From an uncultured Pseudomonadota bacterium (lineage in GTDB: Bacteria > Pseudomonadota > Alphaproteobacteria > Rs-D84): 7,388 bases of DNA. Made by a program: the position numbers and the translations under genes. The notes under the pieces are model-generated. The model searched no databases. It had not been told where the DNA came from and saw only the letters and a list, made by a program, of their open reading frames with translations. Of this stretch, positions 1 through 7,070 are shown piece after piece (the first letter of the stretch is position 1; each line of letters begins with the position of its first letter). The DNA is taken from the NCBI GenBank assembly GCA_945483255.1, contig CALYRP010000043.1, positions 1 through 7,388 on the forward strand, written 5' to 3'.

Positions 1-1608
1 AAAAATTTGAATATCTTTAAAAAATACTTATTATGCTTTGGGACAAGCAATTTGCATAAGGTGGCAAATAATATTTCCATTCAAATTGCACAGAAAGCAC
101 ATGAAATACAAACAAATGAACTTTTGTCTGTTAAGAATTATACAGTTGCCGCTTGTAAAGATGCTCATAAATATTTGATTTATTTAAACCGTCAAACAAC
201 CTCCGACAAAAAATATATTGCAGAAGCGCTTACTGATATAATTTCACGAGAAGCAGCGTCAAATATCAGCCCTAGTCTGATTTTTAATTTGTGGAGCACA
301 GACGATACGGAACGAGCCAGCTTGTTGCTACGAGAAGGATATAGCATTGAAAAATTGAATGACTTGATTGATAACAGACAGCTGTTTATTAAACGCTTAG
401 GCGAAGTAAATAAGAATGATTTTGATTGTACTGAATTTATCAACCGTATTAATTTTGATACTTTTGACAGCATCGACAATGCCCCTCACATTAAAGATGT
501 TTTAATAAAGATTGGGGTAGATATCGATGAATTTAATGACACAAATATACAAGTCAATTTACGTCCATATAATCGACGTTTGTTAACCCAATACGCTAAC
601 AGTATTAAAAATCAATTTTCCGCTTTGAAATATAATGAGTATATTACAGCTGATATAAATACTCAATCTGGATTTTATAAAGACGTTATTTCGCCTTTCA
701 TAAACATTGAAGATATTGCAGATGATGAAATTGCAAATTCAATTTATTTTGATGTGACAGACTGGATAAAAAAATACTTTAATTTATCAGACGATTTTAT
801 GAACGAATTAAATTCAACGATAAAAACTAGCATAAATATTAGCGACTTAACCAATTCTAAGAAAGAAGAGTTTTATCGTATCGCAGACGATTTGGACCGC
901 AGTATTATTGATGAAACATTAACAAACATGAAAAACCAAAGCCTATTGTTGTTTGGACACTTTGATACACTAAAACAACAGTGCGTCCAAAAAGCTATAC
1001 ATATACAGCAACAACAGCAAAAGAACAATACTGTTCTAACTACTCCGTTAGTCTTGGTTTCTGACACACAAGTAACAGTAGCAAGTCTAAAAAACGGCAC
1101 TACGCATACACATAGACACACACGAAATAATGGAGGCAGCTATAATCCACGTATCGAAGATATCAAAATAGAAAATGGCGCAAACGCAGAAAAACGCATT
1201 TATGAAATATTATGTAAACAATACAGCAAAAACAATGTAGAATGGATTTCATCAAATGCAAAAAAATTTGACGCACAAAGTAATTTAGCTTCCTCTAAAG
1301 GCGGTGATGCTGCTGGTTACGACATATTCTATAACGACAACAATATTACTAAATATGTTGAAGTAAAAAGTGTTACAACAACATCTGATGGAGAATGGAA
1401 CTTTATCATCACTGCAAACGAATAAGCCAAAGCAAATGACCCTAAATATAAAGATAATTATTTCGTATATCTAGTAGCAGAAACTAGATATATCGTCTTA
1501 ACTGGCGAAAAGCTGAAAAAATGCCTAGCAAATGGGTATATAAAAGACAAAAAATGTGCGATTAAACTTGATGAAGCAGAAGCTTTGCTAGAAGATTTAA
1601 TAGTCTGA
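1..1608 (+). pseudogene. DUF3883 / NO VEIN C-terminal domain protein, 5' partial, interrupted by an in-frame stop
   Basis: The reading frame is open at the left edge, so the true start lies outside; the TTG at 7 is only the first possible start codon in view. The first ~330 residues are Asp/Asn/Ile-rich with no motif I can name. A low-complexity linker follows (five Gln near residue 335, then alternating Thr-His near 365). The last ~90 residues match DUF3883, the domain ending plant NO VEIN and many bacterial sacsin-like ATPases: ENGANAEKRIYEIL, then a YDIFY Asp (~439) and the EVK pair (~452-454), like a PD-(D/E)XK nuclease core. TAA at 1423-1425 stops translation right after ITANE. The same frame continues for 60 codons to TGA at 1606-1608 and includes NYFVYLVAE, the expected final DUF3883 strand. 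A nonsense mutation is the simplest reading; the product would lose its C-terminal strands. The missing upstream part could be an Hsp90-like ATPase, which cannot be seen here. The family call is firm; the biochemical role is unknown. Confidence 0.8.
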
Positions 1609-1649
1609 CGTATATTCTATATGAATATGGTTATACTATAATTGTCAAA

Positions 1650-1817
1650 TTATAAAAACATACGTCTAGCATCATATGCAAGCCCAATCTCAACACTAGA
1701 CAATTTATCCCCAGCAGAAATTTCTGCATTTGGAAAGAATTTTGTTGCTATCTCAGCCACTATTGGAATCTCAGTCGAACCACCCGTCAAAATTACTAAA
1801 CCTGTTTTTTCCTCAAT
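1650..1817 (-). pseudogene. Hsp70-family chaperone, C-terminal remnant of the ATPase domain
   Basis: These 55 codons plus TAA (1650-1652) read IEEKTGLVILTGGSTEIPIV, then a segment containing FFPNAEISAGDKLSSVEIGLAYDARRMFL. The LTGGS..IP..., (A/G)DKLSSV and GLAYDA pattern is the end of the actin-like nucleotide-binding domain of Hsp70/DnaK-like proteins, including the adenosine-contacting TGGS loop. Everything upstream is missing: a TAG lies directly before the first codon, and the preceding DNA codes for the end of an FtsK-like protein in another frame. There is no start codon or ribosome binding site, and the substrate-binding domain is absent (several Hsp70-like families end near this point naturally). 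It is a leftover 3' end, probably from a deletion or rearrangement that joined two genes. It overlaps the stop codon of the FtsK pseudogene. Recognised by eye from the Hsp70 signature, not by a database search. Confidence 0.8.
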
Positions 1818-2797
1818 CTATATATGGCGTATGAATGCGAATTGGTGCACGTCCTGCATCACTGAACAACATATCCGCACAAGGCAGTAAGTTTTCTGCG
1901 CCACGTTCGCCCAGTATTTGTCTTGATTCCACAGATGTACGTGCATAAAACGCGATTCTTGTTGGCAAGTTCGCCTTTATTGCCCCCGGCAATGTTTTGC
2001 CGTCATAATGCTGTGTTCCTATTATCAAATGAACACCAACAGCACGTGATGTCTGGGTGATATACTGGACAAGCCCTTCAACTTCTTTGCGGGCAACGGT
2101 CATTAAATCTGCAAACTCGTCTATTACAACGACAACATAAGGCATATCGCAGTTATTTGTTTTTTTCTTATATTCTTCAATATTTTTAACTTTCCTGTCT
2201 TGGAGTTTTTGCTGTCTTTCTTTTATAAGTTCTGATACTTCGTGCAATTTATGAACCGCCATCTTTGCGTCCAATTTAACAATCGGGCACATCAAATGTT
2301 TATCAGATTCCCACATGTCATAATCTGTACCCTTGGGGTCTATGATTATGAATTTACATTCTGAATCTGGTAACGGAGCCTTCAATGATTTTAGCATACA
2401 ATTCAAAAATACTGATTTACCACTGCCTGTCTGCCCCGCCACAAGAATATGCGGTATTTTCCTTAAATCTTTTATCATTGGTATCCGTACCCAGAATAAT
2501 TGGCAGGGTCGCATCTGTATTTTTGAATTCCTTTGATTTTAACAGATTTTCCAAAAATATCATTTGCCTTGTTTCTTTTGGGATCTGCACAATTATTTGC
2601 CGTTTCCCATATGAAAACATATACTTATTTCTATATATCGAGTTGATAATTGTTCTTATGTTTGCCCCGGGCGTGGGCTGTAAGATAAAGTTATGCGCCA
2701 TTGGTCCATCTATGACATCTATCAAATGCTCCTTTATTGCAGCGCCTGCTGTTTCATAAAAATCTGCGATGATTTGTTGTTCTTTGGTCAGTGGCAT
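1813..2797 (-). pseudogene. FtsK/SpoIIIE-type DNA translocase, short form, frameshifted
   Basis: The ATG at 2795-2797 follows an AAAGGGGG ribosome binding site. The first frame gives the FtsK alpha/beta region (GPMAHNFILQPTPGANI, residues 31-47; then the QIIVQIPKETRQ strand) and reaches LPIILGTDT near residue 105. The protein then continues in another frame with KDLRKIPHILVAG, Walker A GQTGSGKS, Walker B VVVVIDEF, the HLIIGTQ sensor and the SRQIL..RGAENLL segment. It ends at HTPYID with TGA at 1813-1815. Between the GTD Asp and the DL pair there are 13 nt, where the intact paralogue at 3959-5374 has 24, so about 11 nt have been lost at 2470-2482. No membrane segments and no gamma winged helix are present, so this was a cytoplasmic short FtsK-like ATPase, not the cell-division FtsK. 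The C-terminus stops where an Hsp70 remnant begins and may itself be truncated. All ATPase motifs remain readable, so the damage looks recent. Confidence 0.85.
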
Positions 2798-2802
2798 TTA
2801 TT

Positions 2803-2868
2803 CCCCCTTTGTATTTTCTTGTCTATAATACTCTGACACAAACACGACAAATATGGTCGCAGATGTAA
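2803..2868 (-). promoter_or_regulatory. Conserved leader and candidate operator upstream of the FtsK pseudogene
   Basis: This noncoding stretch aligns with the one at 5380-5445 upstream of the other FtsK-like gene. In the ungapped core (2830-2861 against 5406-5437) 23 of 32 positions match, and CACGACA, GGTCGCA and ATGTAA are identical. It holds the inverted repeat CGAC (2845-2848), 7-nt spacer, GTCG (2856-2859), whose half-sites are 11 bp centre to centre, 48 nt before the ATG. On the minus strand a weak promoter can be drawn: -35 TTGTCG (2845-2850), 17-nt spacer, -10 TATAGA (2822-2827). The -35 would overlap one half-site, as expected for repression. The ribosome binding site (GGGGG) is at the proximal end. 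The conservation is seen directly; operator function is inferred. Confidence 0.55.
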
Positions 2869-2882
2869 ATATATAAAATAAT

Positions 2883-2906
2883 AACGGACGATAATAATCG
2901 TCCGTT
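2883..2906 (-). terminator. Rho-independent terminator after the WYL regulator gene
   Basis: A perfect 10-bp inverted repeat (AACGGACGAT at 2883-2892 and ATCGTCCGTT at 2897-2906) encloses a 4-nt loop, 15 nt downstream of the TAA of the WYL gene. On the minus strand the stem is followed by a T-rich run (ATTATTTTATATATTT). On the plus strand it is followed by TTTATTAT, so it could work in both directions, although no plus-strand gene ends here. It separates the WYL gene from the leader of the FtsK pseudogene. Confidence 0.85.
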
Positions 2907-2921
2907 TTATTATGTTAGCTT

Positions 2922-3899
2922 TTATTCCAAAGACTCTGATGCCAGACGAATGCAATTCTTATATTCTGCTATTAACTCTGCTGGCTTGATTGGTTTTATA
3001 GTTCCTCCCCATGTAAACAAATGCCACGCCATTTCACGTAATCCATCTGTATGAAAGCGAACTGTTAAGGTTCCATCTGGATTTTCTGTTATTTTTTGAC
3101 TGGGGTGAAACATGTATTTTTTTGCGTCAGTTGCGGCTTCTTTTTTTACCAACCATTCAACCTCGTACCCGTCCTTGGTATCTGTATAAACACCAAAAGA
3201 GCGCGCAGCATATTTATTTATATCAAAGCAACTTGCATCAAAACTCTTGTCTGTAATTTTTACTGACTTTATATCTGATAAAATATATTTTATCGGATTG
3301 CTGATATATTTTTGATTTGCGGCAACCAAGTAATTATTACGAATTCCATACAAAAATCCCAATGGGCAAGTTATTGTCTTTTTGCCGTTATATTCTATTT
3401 CAACTTGATGACACTCTTGAATAGCCCTTTGCAATTCTGATAATATTTCTTTATCAACTGTCAAGTATGGTCCTGATACCGCCACTGCCCCACTTACAGT
3501 AGTTAAATCAGCAGCATTACTAGCTGCGTGCGCATTTATATTTTCAAGTTTAGCCGTAATAGATTTCAAGTTTTGTGAAACATCTTTATTATTTTTGATA
3601 AGTTTCGCGGCCGTATTTAATGATACTATATCTGACTGACCAATGAAATCTGGTGGTAATTTTGAAAAATCAGGCAGTACTAAGCGATATAATTTTCTGC
3701 GACTGCCGTCGTCCATATACTCACGATGAAGAGATGAGCCAAATATTGTTTCAACAACATTTAACATACGTTCTGTTGTTTTACGTGTCCAAGAAAACTT
3801 TCCCATAATATCTTCAAAAGACACGCCTACCAACTTGGCACTATGCAGCATATTTACGAAATCATACAACTCGTATAGTCGGTTATAATTATCACGCAT
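2922..3899 (-). CDS. WYL-domain transcriptional regulator
   Basis: A 325-residue cytoplasmic DNA-binding protein with the three-part layout of WYL regulators. Residues ~5-60 form a winged helix-turn-helix (VSFEDIMGKFSWTRKTTERM, with the RKTTERML recognition-type helix). Residues ~150-215 are the Sm-like WYL domain (AIQECHQVEIEYNGKKTITCPLGFLYG start, NNYLVAAN core, YILSDIKSV end). Residues ~243-315 are the WCX C-terminal extension (EVEWLVKKEA ... LREMAWHLFTWGG). The Trp of the canonical WYL triplet is replaced by Asn (NYL), and the Arg usual near the domain end is Asp (SDI), so ligand sensing may differ from better-known members. ATG at 3897-3899 has AAGGGAAGG just upstream. The gene lies 59 nt after the FtsK-ankyrin gene on the same strand and could be cotranscribed with it; a strong terminator follows. 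Related WYL proteins such as BrxR and CapW repress phage-defence operons, so local regulation is likely but unproven. Confidence 0.9.
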   Translation of the reverse strand: MRDNYNRLYELYDFVNMLHSAKLVGVSFEDIMGKFSWTRKTTERMLNVVETIFGSSLHREYMDDGSRRKLYRLVLPDFSKLPPDFIGQSDIVSLNTAAKLIKNNKDVSQNLKSITAKLENINAHAASNAADLTTVSGAVAVSGPYLTVDKEILSELQRAIQECHQVEIEYNGKKTITCPLGFLYGIRNNYLVAANQKYISNPIKYILSDIKSVKITDKSFDASCFDINKYAARSFGVYTDTKDGYEVEWLVKKEAATDAKKYMFHPSQKITENPDGTLTVRFHTDGLREMAWHLFTWGGTIKPIKPAELIAEYKNCIRLASESLE

Positions 3900-3958
3900 C
3901 GCCTTCCCTTTTTATATCACTCTACCTCATATAAATTACCAAGGTCAATTACTTTAAC
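3900..3958 (-). promoter_or_regulatory. Gap upstream of the WYL gene with a ribosome binding site and possible weak promoter
   Basis: The 59-nt gap carries AAGGGAAGG two bases before the WYL ATG. A possible promoter is -35 TTGACC (3943-3948), 18-nt spacer, -10 TAGAGT (3919-3924); the -10 is poor. The CGAC-N7-GTCG element found before the two FtsK-like genes is absent. The WYL gene may therefore depend on read-through from the FtsK-ankyrin gene, with this promoter as an addition at most. Confidence 0.25.
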
Positions 3959-5374
3959 CTATTGCGCAACTTCTTTTATCTTTTTAACCAATTTTTCATT
4001 CGTTACAAGCTTATATAAATACGATTCCTTTGATAATTTTGCACCATGTTCTAATAACAGCATCAGTATTTCTGGTTCATGTGAATGATACCACAATGCA
4101 TCATAGCCCATATCATTAACAGCGTTTATATTTGCCCCATTTTTTAATAATACTTTGATGCATTCTATATATGAATTTTTCATCAATGCCGTTGCTTTAT
4201 GATCATCACGAGCGTTTACCTCTGCCCCAGCATCTATCAAAGCCTGAATAATATGTGGCTCTCTAAACCAATGTAATAATGGTTCTCCCCACTCCAATTT
4301 TGCGTTTACATCGGCACCATTGTCTATTAAATCTTTTATAACATGTAACGGTGTTTCACAATGAAACGCCATTTCTAATAATTTCTTTGTTGCGGATTTC
4401 GCTCCCTTCTTTAGAAAGAAAGCTTTCAAATCCGTTTCAAATATAAATGGCGTATGTATACGTACGGGTTGCTTATCCCTATCTATAAACAACATATCAC
4501 CACATTCTATCAGGGGCGCTTGTTCAGGTTCCATATTGAAATAAGCCTTACACGGGAACGCTTCTTTGAAAGTATCAATCACCTTTTCTTTGGCAGATAA
4601 ACGTGTTCCCATAATGATATGAACTTTTGTTCCCTGTGCTTTTGATAGAATTCTGGTTATAAAGTTTTCAAATTCTTTTCCGTGCACTTTTAGCAACTCG
4701 CTGTATTCATCAATAACCACAACCAACCGACGATAGTCTTTTAATTCTTCCTGCTTGTTTTCTATCAATAATTGGTGACGTTCTAGGACGTCTCGCTCAA
4801 TTCCACGTAAGCCTGTTATACGTTCTGCACTTGTTTTAACAGGAACTAGGATATGCGAACTCCAATCAAAATCATAGAAATCAGAGCCTTTGGTATCAAA
4901 TATCATAAACTTGCATTCTTCGTGCTTGTGCTTTTCCATCAAGGATAGTGCGATTGAATACATCAACTGTGTTTTACCACAACCTGCACGGCCAGATATC
5001 AATAAGCCTGGCATTTTGTCAAAATCATAACAAACAGGTTTTCCCGCTGTATCCACCCCAAGAACAACTGGGCTTTTATATGGTGATTTTTTAAACTCCG
5101 GAGATTTTAGCAAATCTTTCAACCATACCATTTGACGATAAATACTTGGAACTTCAACATCAATATAATTAGTATTCTCAATCGGTACAATTCGCGCTTT
5201 AGGCTCTATCGTTTCTATATCTTTTGAGAATTGTTCGGGTGTATAACCATCTGTTAGCTCAAAACGATAAGTTATAACCTGGGGACCTGTTATATGAGTA
5301 ATTTCTTTGGCTTTTATGTTATGCTTTGCTAATTCTTCTGTGAATTGCTCTATTTGCTTGTTCATTTCATCCAT
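3959..5374 (-). CDS. FtsK/SpoIIIE-like ATPase fused to C-terminal ankyrin repeats
   Basis: A 471-residue protein when started at ATG 5372-5374, which has AAGGTGGG five bases upstream. A longer start at 5419 would put the N-terminus in conserved leader DNA and is less likely. Residues ~25-80 match the FtsK alpha/beta region (GPQVITYRFEL). Residues ~100-310 are the motor domain: VVLGVDTAGKPV, Walker A GRAGCGKT (128-135), FDTKGSDF, Walker B LVVVIDEYSEL (D222, E223), HIIMGTR (252-258), and GDMLFIDRDKQPVRIHTPF. The usual TQ after the sensor strand is TR, and the SRxIL...GAExLL stretch kept in the neighbouring pseudogene is missing, so hexameric DNA pumping may be altered or lost. Residues ~339-448 form about four degenerate ankyrin repeats (LIDNGADVNAK, LIDAGAEVNARD, LLKNGANINAVN, LLEHGAKLS), a protein-binding module. 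No membrane segments or gamma domain. The fusion suggests an ATPase recruited to a protein partner; its DNA target and function are unknown. Confidence 0.85.
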   Translation of the reverse strand: MDEMNKQIEQFTEELAKHNIKAKEITHITGPQVITYRFELTDGYTPEQFSKDIETIEPKARIVPIENTNYIDVEVPSIYRQMVWLKDLLKSPEFKKSPYKSPVVLGVDTAGKPVCYDFDKMPGLLISGRAGCGKTQLMYSIALSLMEKHKHEECKFMIFDTKGSDFYDFDWSSHILVPVKTSAERITGLRGIERDVLERHQLLIENKQEELKDYRRLVVVIDEYSELLKVHGKEFENFITRILSKAQGTKVHIIMGTRLSAKEKVIDTFKEAFPCKAYFNMEPEQAPLIECGDMLFIDRDKQPVRIHTPFIFETDLKAFFLKKGAKSATKKLLEMAFHCETPLHVIKDLIDNGADVNAKLEWGEPLLHWFREPHIIQALIDAGAEVNARDDHKATALMKNSYIECIKVLLKNGANINAVNDMGYDALWYHSHEPEILMLLLEHGAKLSKESYLYKLVTNEKLVKKIKEVAQ

Positions 5375-5379
5375 ATTGC

Positions 5380-5445
5380 CCACCTTTTGTATTCTTGTGA
5401 GCAAGACTAATCTACACACACGACAATTTAGGTCGCATTATGTAA
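5380..5445 (-). promoter_or_regulatory. Conserved leader and candidate operator upstream of the FtsK-ankyrin gene
   Basis: This is the partner of the element at 2803-2868, with the same order of blocks and nearly the same spacing to the start codon. The inverted repeat is CGAC (5421-5424), 7-nt spacer, GTCG (5432-5435), 47 nt upstream of the ATG at 5374. The block GTATTCTTGT near the ribosome binding site also recurs in the other copy with a 2-nt length difference. A TTGTCG -35-like hexamer is shared, but no good -10 stands 17 nt away (TGCTCA), so the promoter here is unclear; TAGATT at 5408-5413 is another -10 candidate. The element fills almost the whole gap to the DUF2779 gene. Function is inferred from conservation. 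Confidence 0.55.
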
Positions 5446-5446
5446 T

Positions 5447-6913
5447 CTATTTATTTAAAGCCCCTTGCACTACTTCCAGCAATTTAACCATTGCCAAAGT
5501 ATCCTGACCGCAATAATCGTGCAAGTTTTGCATCATTGTTGCTGTCTGTTCTGGCGTTTGTTTACCTTGCATAAAGGCCATAAATTGTTCGCTGGCCTCG
5601 GTCCCGTTATGTATCCCCATATTTTCGTATGACATTTCTGGAACAAATGCCGGCAAAGTCTGTTTAATTGACGCACTGCCGTTTTGACATGGACGGTATA
5701 GCCCACGATATCGGAAAGGCATCAGCAAATCCAACATACGTTCATTTATCGCATTTAATTGTGTTGCATATTCTGGAAAATCACGTGCCATTTCTGTATT
5801 GCGCCCTTGTTCAAAGCCCTGGTTATACACAATAACAGAACCCGCATCGCCAATTGTTTCTATCAGTTTCTGTATTAAACCTGGCCTAGGGTCCGTTCCT
5901 GGGGTATTATGCAGGTACTCATAGTGTTCTAACACACCGCCTGGTGTGCGTTGCACATGCAAAGAAAACTGAAAGCAAATCTGCTGATACGGTCTGGAAT
6001 TATCAAACATCGGCACCGCCGGTTGAATTGACTCGTAATCCAAGTAATACAAAGGCCAGCGCAACTGGTCTGTAAATTGACGCAAGATATCTGGATCGCG
6101 GATTTCTTGGTTGCTTAAAAAGGCCTCTATATCCCCGCTGTGCATTTGTCGGGCATACTGGTCAGCGGGAACATTTGCCAAATCTGGCCCGTATTCTGCA
6201 TATATTTCATCTGCCAAAGCCCCTTTGAAGGTATCAAACACAGAATAAGGCGGAACATTACGCCAACAATGATTTTTATAACTGCACTCGTAAAACTTAT
6301 TGCACTTGGCCTTGGATATAGCAATACCTAATTCCGGCCCGTTTAAGATGTTTCTTATACGTTCAACTTCTGATGCGACCGTTTCCATAGATTGCATTTC
6401 TGCTGATGCGTCGTGGGCGATAAACAGTTCTTGTACATCTAATTCGCCATGACGCACATATTCAGGATTCAAAGTCAAAATCCAACAATCACGAATTTGC
6501 AGACCACACTTGCTGAATACATACTTTTGAAACGATATGTCTATATAGTGATAATCGTGGGGTTTGGTGGTTGATTTTACCTCTATGATATCCCAGGTAC
6601 CGTCTTTATTGTTCTTTAATATATCTACGGCGCAATATTCACCTGTGCTTGTCGCCATTGTTGCTTCGTATATGTATGGAGCATTGTTATCTATGGCGCG
6701 CTGGGTATTAAGAACCGCGGAACGTTCCCAAGGCAACTCGGTTATATGAACGCCATCTGGGTATTTGGAACGAGCCAATGCGCCAACGGCATTGCCCTGC
6801 TCTAATAACGCAGTGTTGAATTCTGGCTGTAAATCCTTGCGCAGTTTCTTAAACCATATTGCATTTGGGCACTTAACCCCCAATACATAATCAGATTTTG
6901 ATATTTTGAACAT
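5447..6913 (-). CDS. DUF2779 protein: Cas4/RecB-like nuclease fused to a DEDDy exonuclease domain
   Basis: A 488-residue cytoplasmic protein; ATG at 6911-6913 follows GTGGGGCGG. The N-terminal half looks like a Cas4/RecB-type PD-(D/E)XK nuclease: the SKSDYVLGVKCP start with Cys15, Asp97 in AVDIL, Glu111 and Lys113 in IIEVKST, Gln129 in SFQKYVF, and Cys204, Cys210 and Cys216. The four cysteines are placed as in Cas4/AddB-type iron-sulfur nucleases. The C-terminal half matches DUF2779, an RNase H-fold exonuclease-like domain: YLDYES (D292, E294), VIVYNQGFEQGR (E368 where DnaQ-type enzymes have Asp) and YCGQD (Y467, D471), a DEDDy-like set. All expected acidic residues are present, so it should be active. 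Length is normal for the family and the gene is intact, ending in TAG. It is visibly richer in G+C than the other genes here, which suggests a separate origin. The helicase gene upstream on the same strand would suit a DNA-processing partnership. No member's substrate is known to me. Confidence 0.88.
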   Translation of the reverse strand: MFKISKSDYVLGVKCPNAIWFKKLRKDLQPEFNTALLEQGNAVGALARSKYPDGVHITELPWERSAVLNTQRAIDNNAPYIYEATMATSTGEYCAVDILKNNKDGTWDIIEVKSTTKPHDYHYIDISFQKYVFSKCGLQIRDCWILTLNPEYVRHGELDVQELFIAHDASAEMQSMETVASEVERIRNILNGPELGIAISKAKCNKFYECSYKNHCWRNVPPYSVFDTFKGALADEIYAEYGPDLANVPADQYARQMHSGDIEAFLSNQEIRDPDILRQFTDQLRWPLYYLDYESIQPAVPMFDNSRPYQQICFQFSLHVQRTPGGVLEHYEYLHNTPGTDPRPGLIQKLIETIGDAGSVIVYNQGFEQGRNTEMARDFPEYATQLNAINERMLDLLMPFRYRGLYRPCQNGSASIKQTLPAFVPEMSYENMGIHNGTEASEQFMAFMQGKQTPEQTATMMQNLHDYCGQDTLAMVKLLEVVQGALNK

Positions 6914-6950
6914 AACCGCCCCACTTGTGTATTGGTTTATATCTTAGTCC

Positions 6951-6963
6951 AGCAATCGTTGCT
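6951..6963. promoter_or_regulatory. Small palindrome in the upstream region of the DUF2779 gene
   Basis: AGCAA (6951-6955), TCG, TTGCT (6959-6963) is a perfect 5-bp inverted repeat 38 nt before the DUF2779 ATG. On the minus strand an AT-rich -10-like TATAAA lies just downstream at 6929-6940 or so, but I find no convincing -35. The position would suit an operator, though short palindromes of this size can occur by chance. The remainder of the 157-nt gap (6914-7070) is AT-rich, with no gene and no clear terminator for the helicase gene. Confidence 0.25.
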
Positions 6964-7070
6964 CTGCAATAATTATGAGTAATAGTTTTATACCTGATTT
7001 CCACATTAACCTAAAAAATTACATTTAATCTTAAAAACATCATTTTCACCCGAACTCGTTTAAAAAATCA

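Noticed and set aside
873..1121. Minus-strand frame rich in cysteine (82 residues)
   Set aside because: It is the antisense of the CAA/CAG glutamine run and the Thr-His linker of the DUF3883 gene; it has no ribosome binding site and no domain.
1612..1628. ATATTC-TATAT-GAATAT inverted repeat after the DUF3883 gene as a terminator
   Set aside because: The 6-bp stem is almost all A/T and has no T run after it, so it is too weak to call.
1642..1890. Plus-strand 82-residue frame across 1642-1890
   Set aside because: It lies antisense to the Hsp70 remnant and the end of the FtsK pseudogene, both of which have clear family matches.
2464..2485. Programmed ribosomal frameshift joining the two FtsK frames
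   Set aside because: No convincing slippery site with a stimulatory structure is present, and the region is 11 nt shorter than in the paralogue, which points to a deletion.
2385..2759. Plus-strand 124-residue frame
   Set aside because: It is antisense to the FtsK pseudogene and has no recognisable domain or ribosome binding site.
2803..5445. The repeated leaders as integron attC sites or direct repeats of a mobile element
   Set aside because: They lack attC core sites and are not perfect repeats; their fixed distance to start codons fits a regulatory role better.
5447..6913. Cas4 of a CRISPR-Cas locus
   Set aside because: The protein is much longer than Cas4 and carries a DUF2779 exonuclease half; no CRISPR array or other cas gene is in the window.
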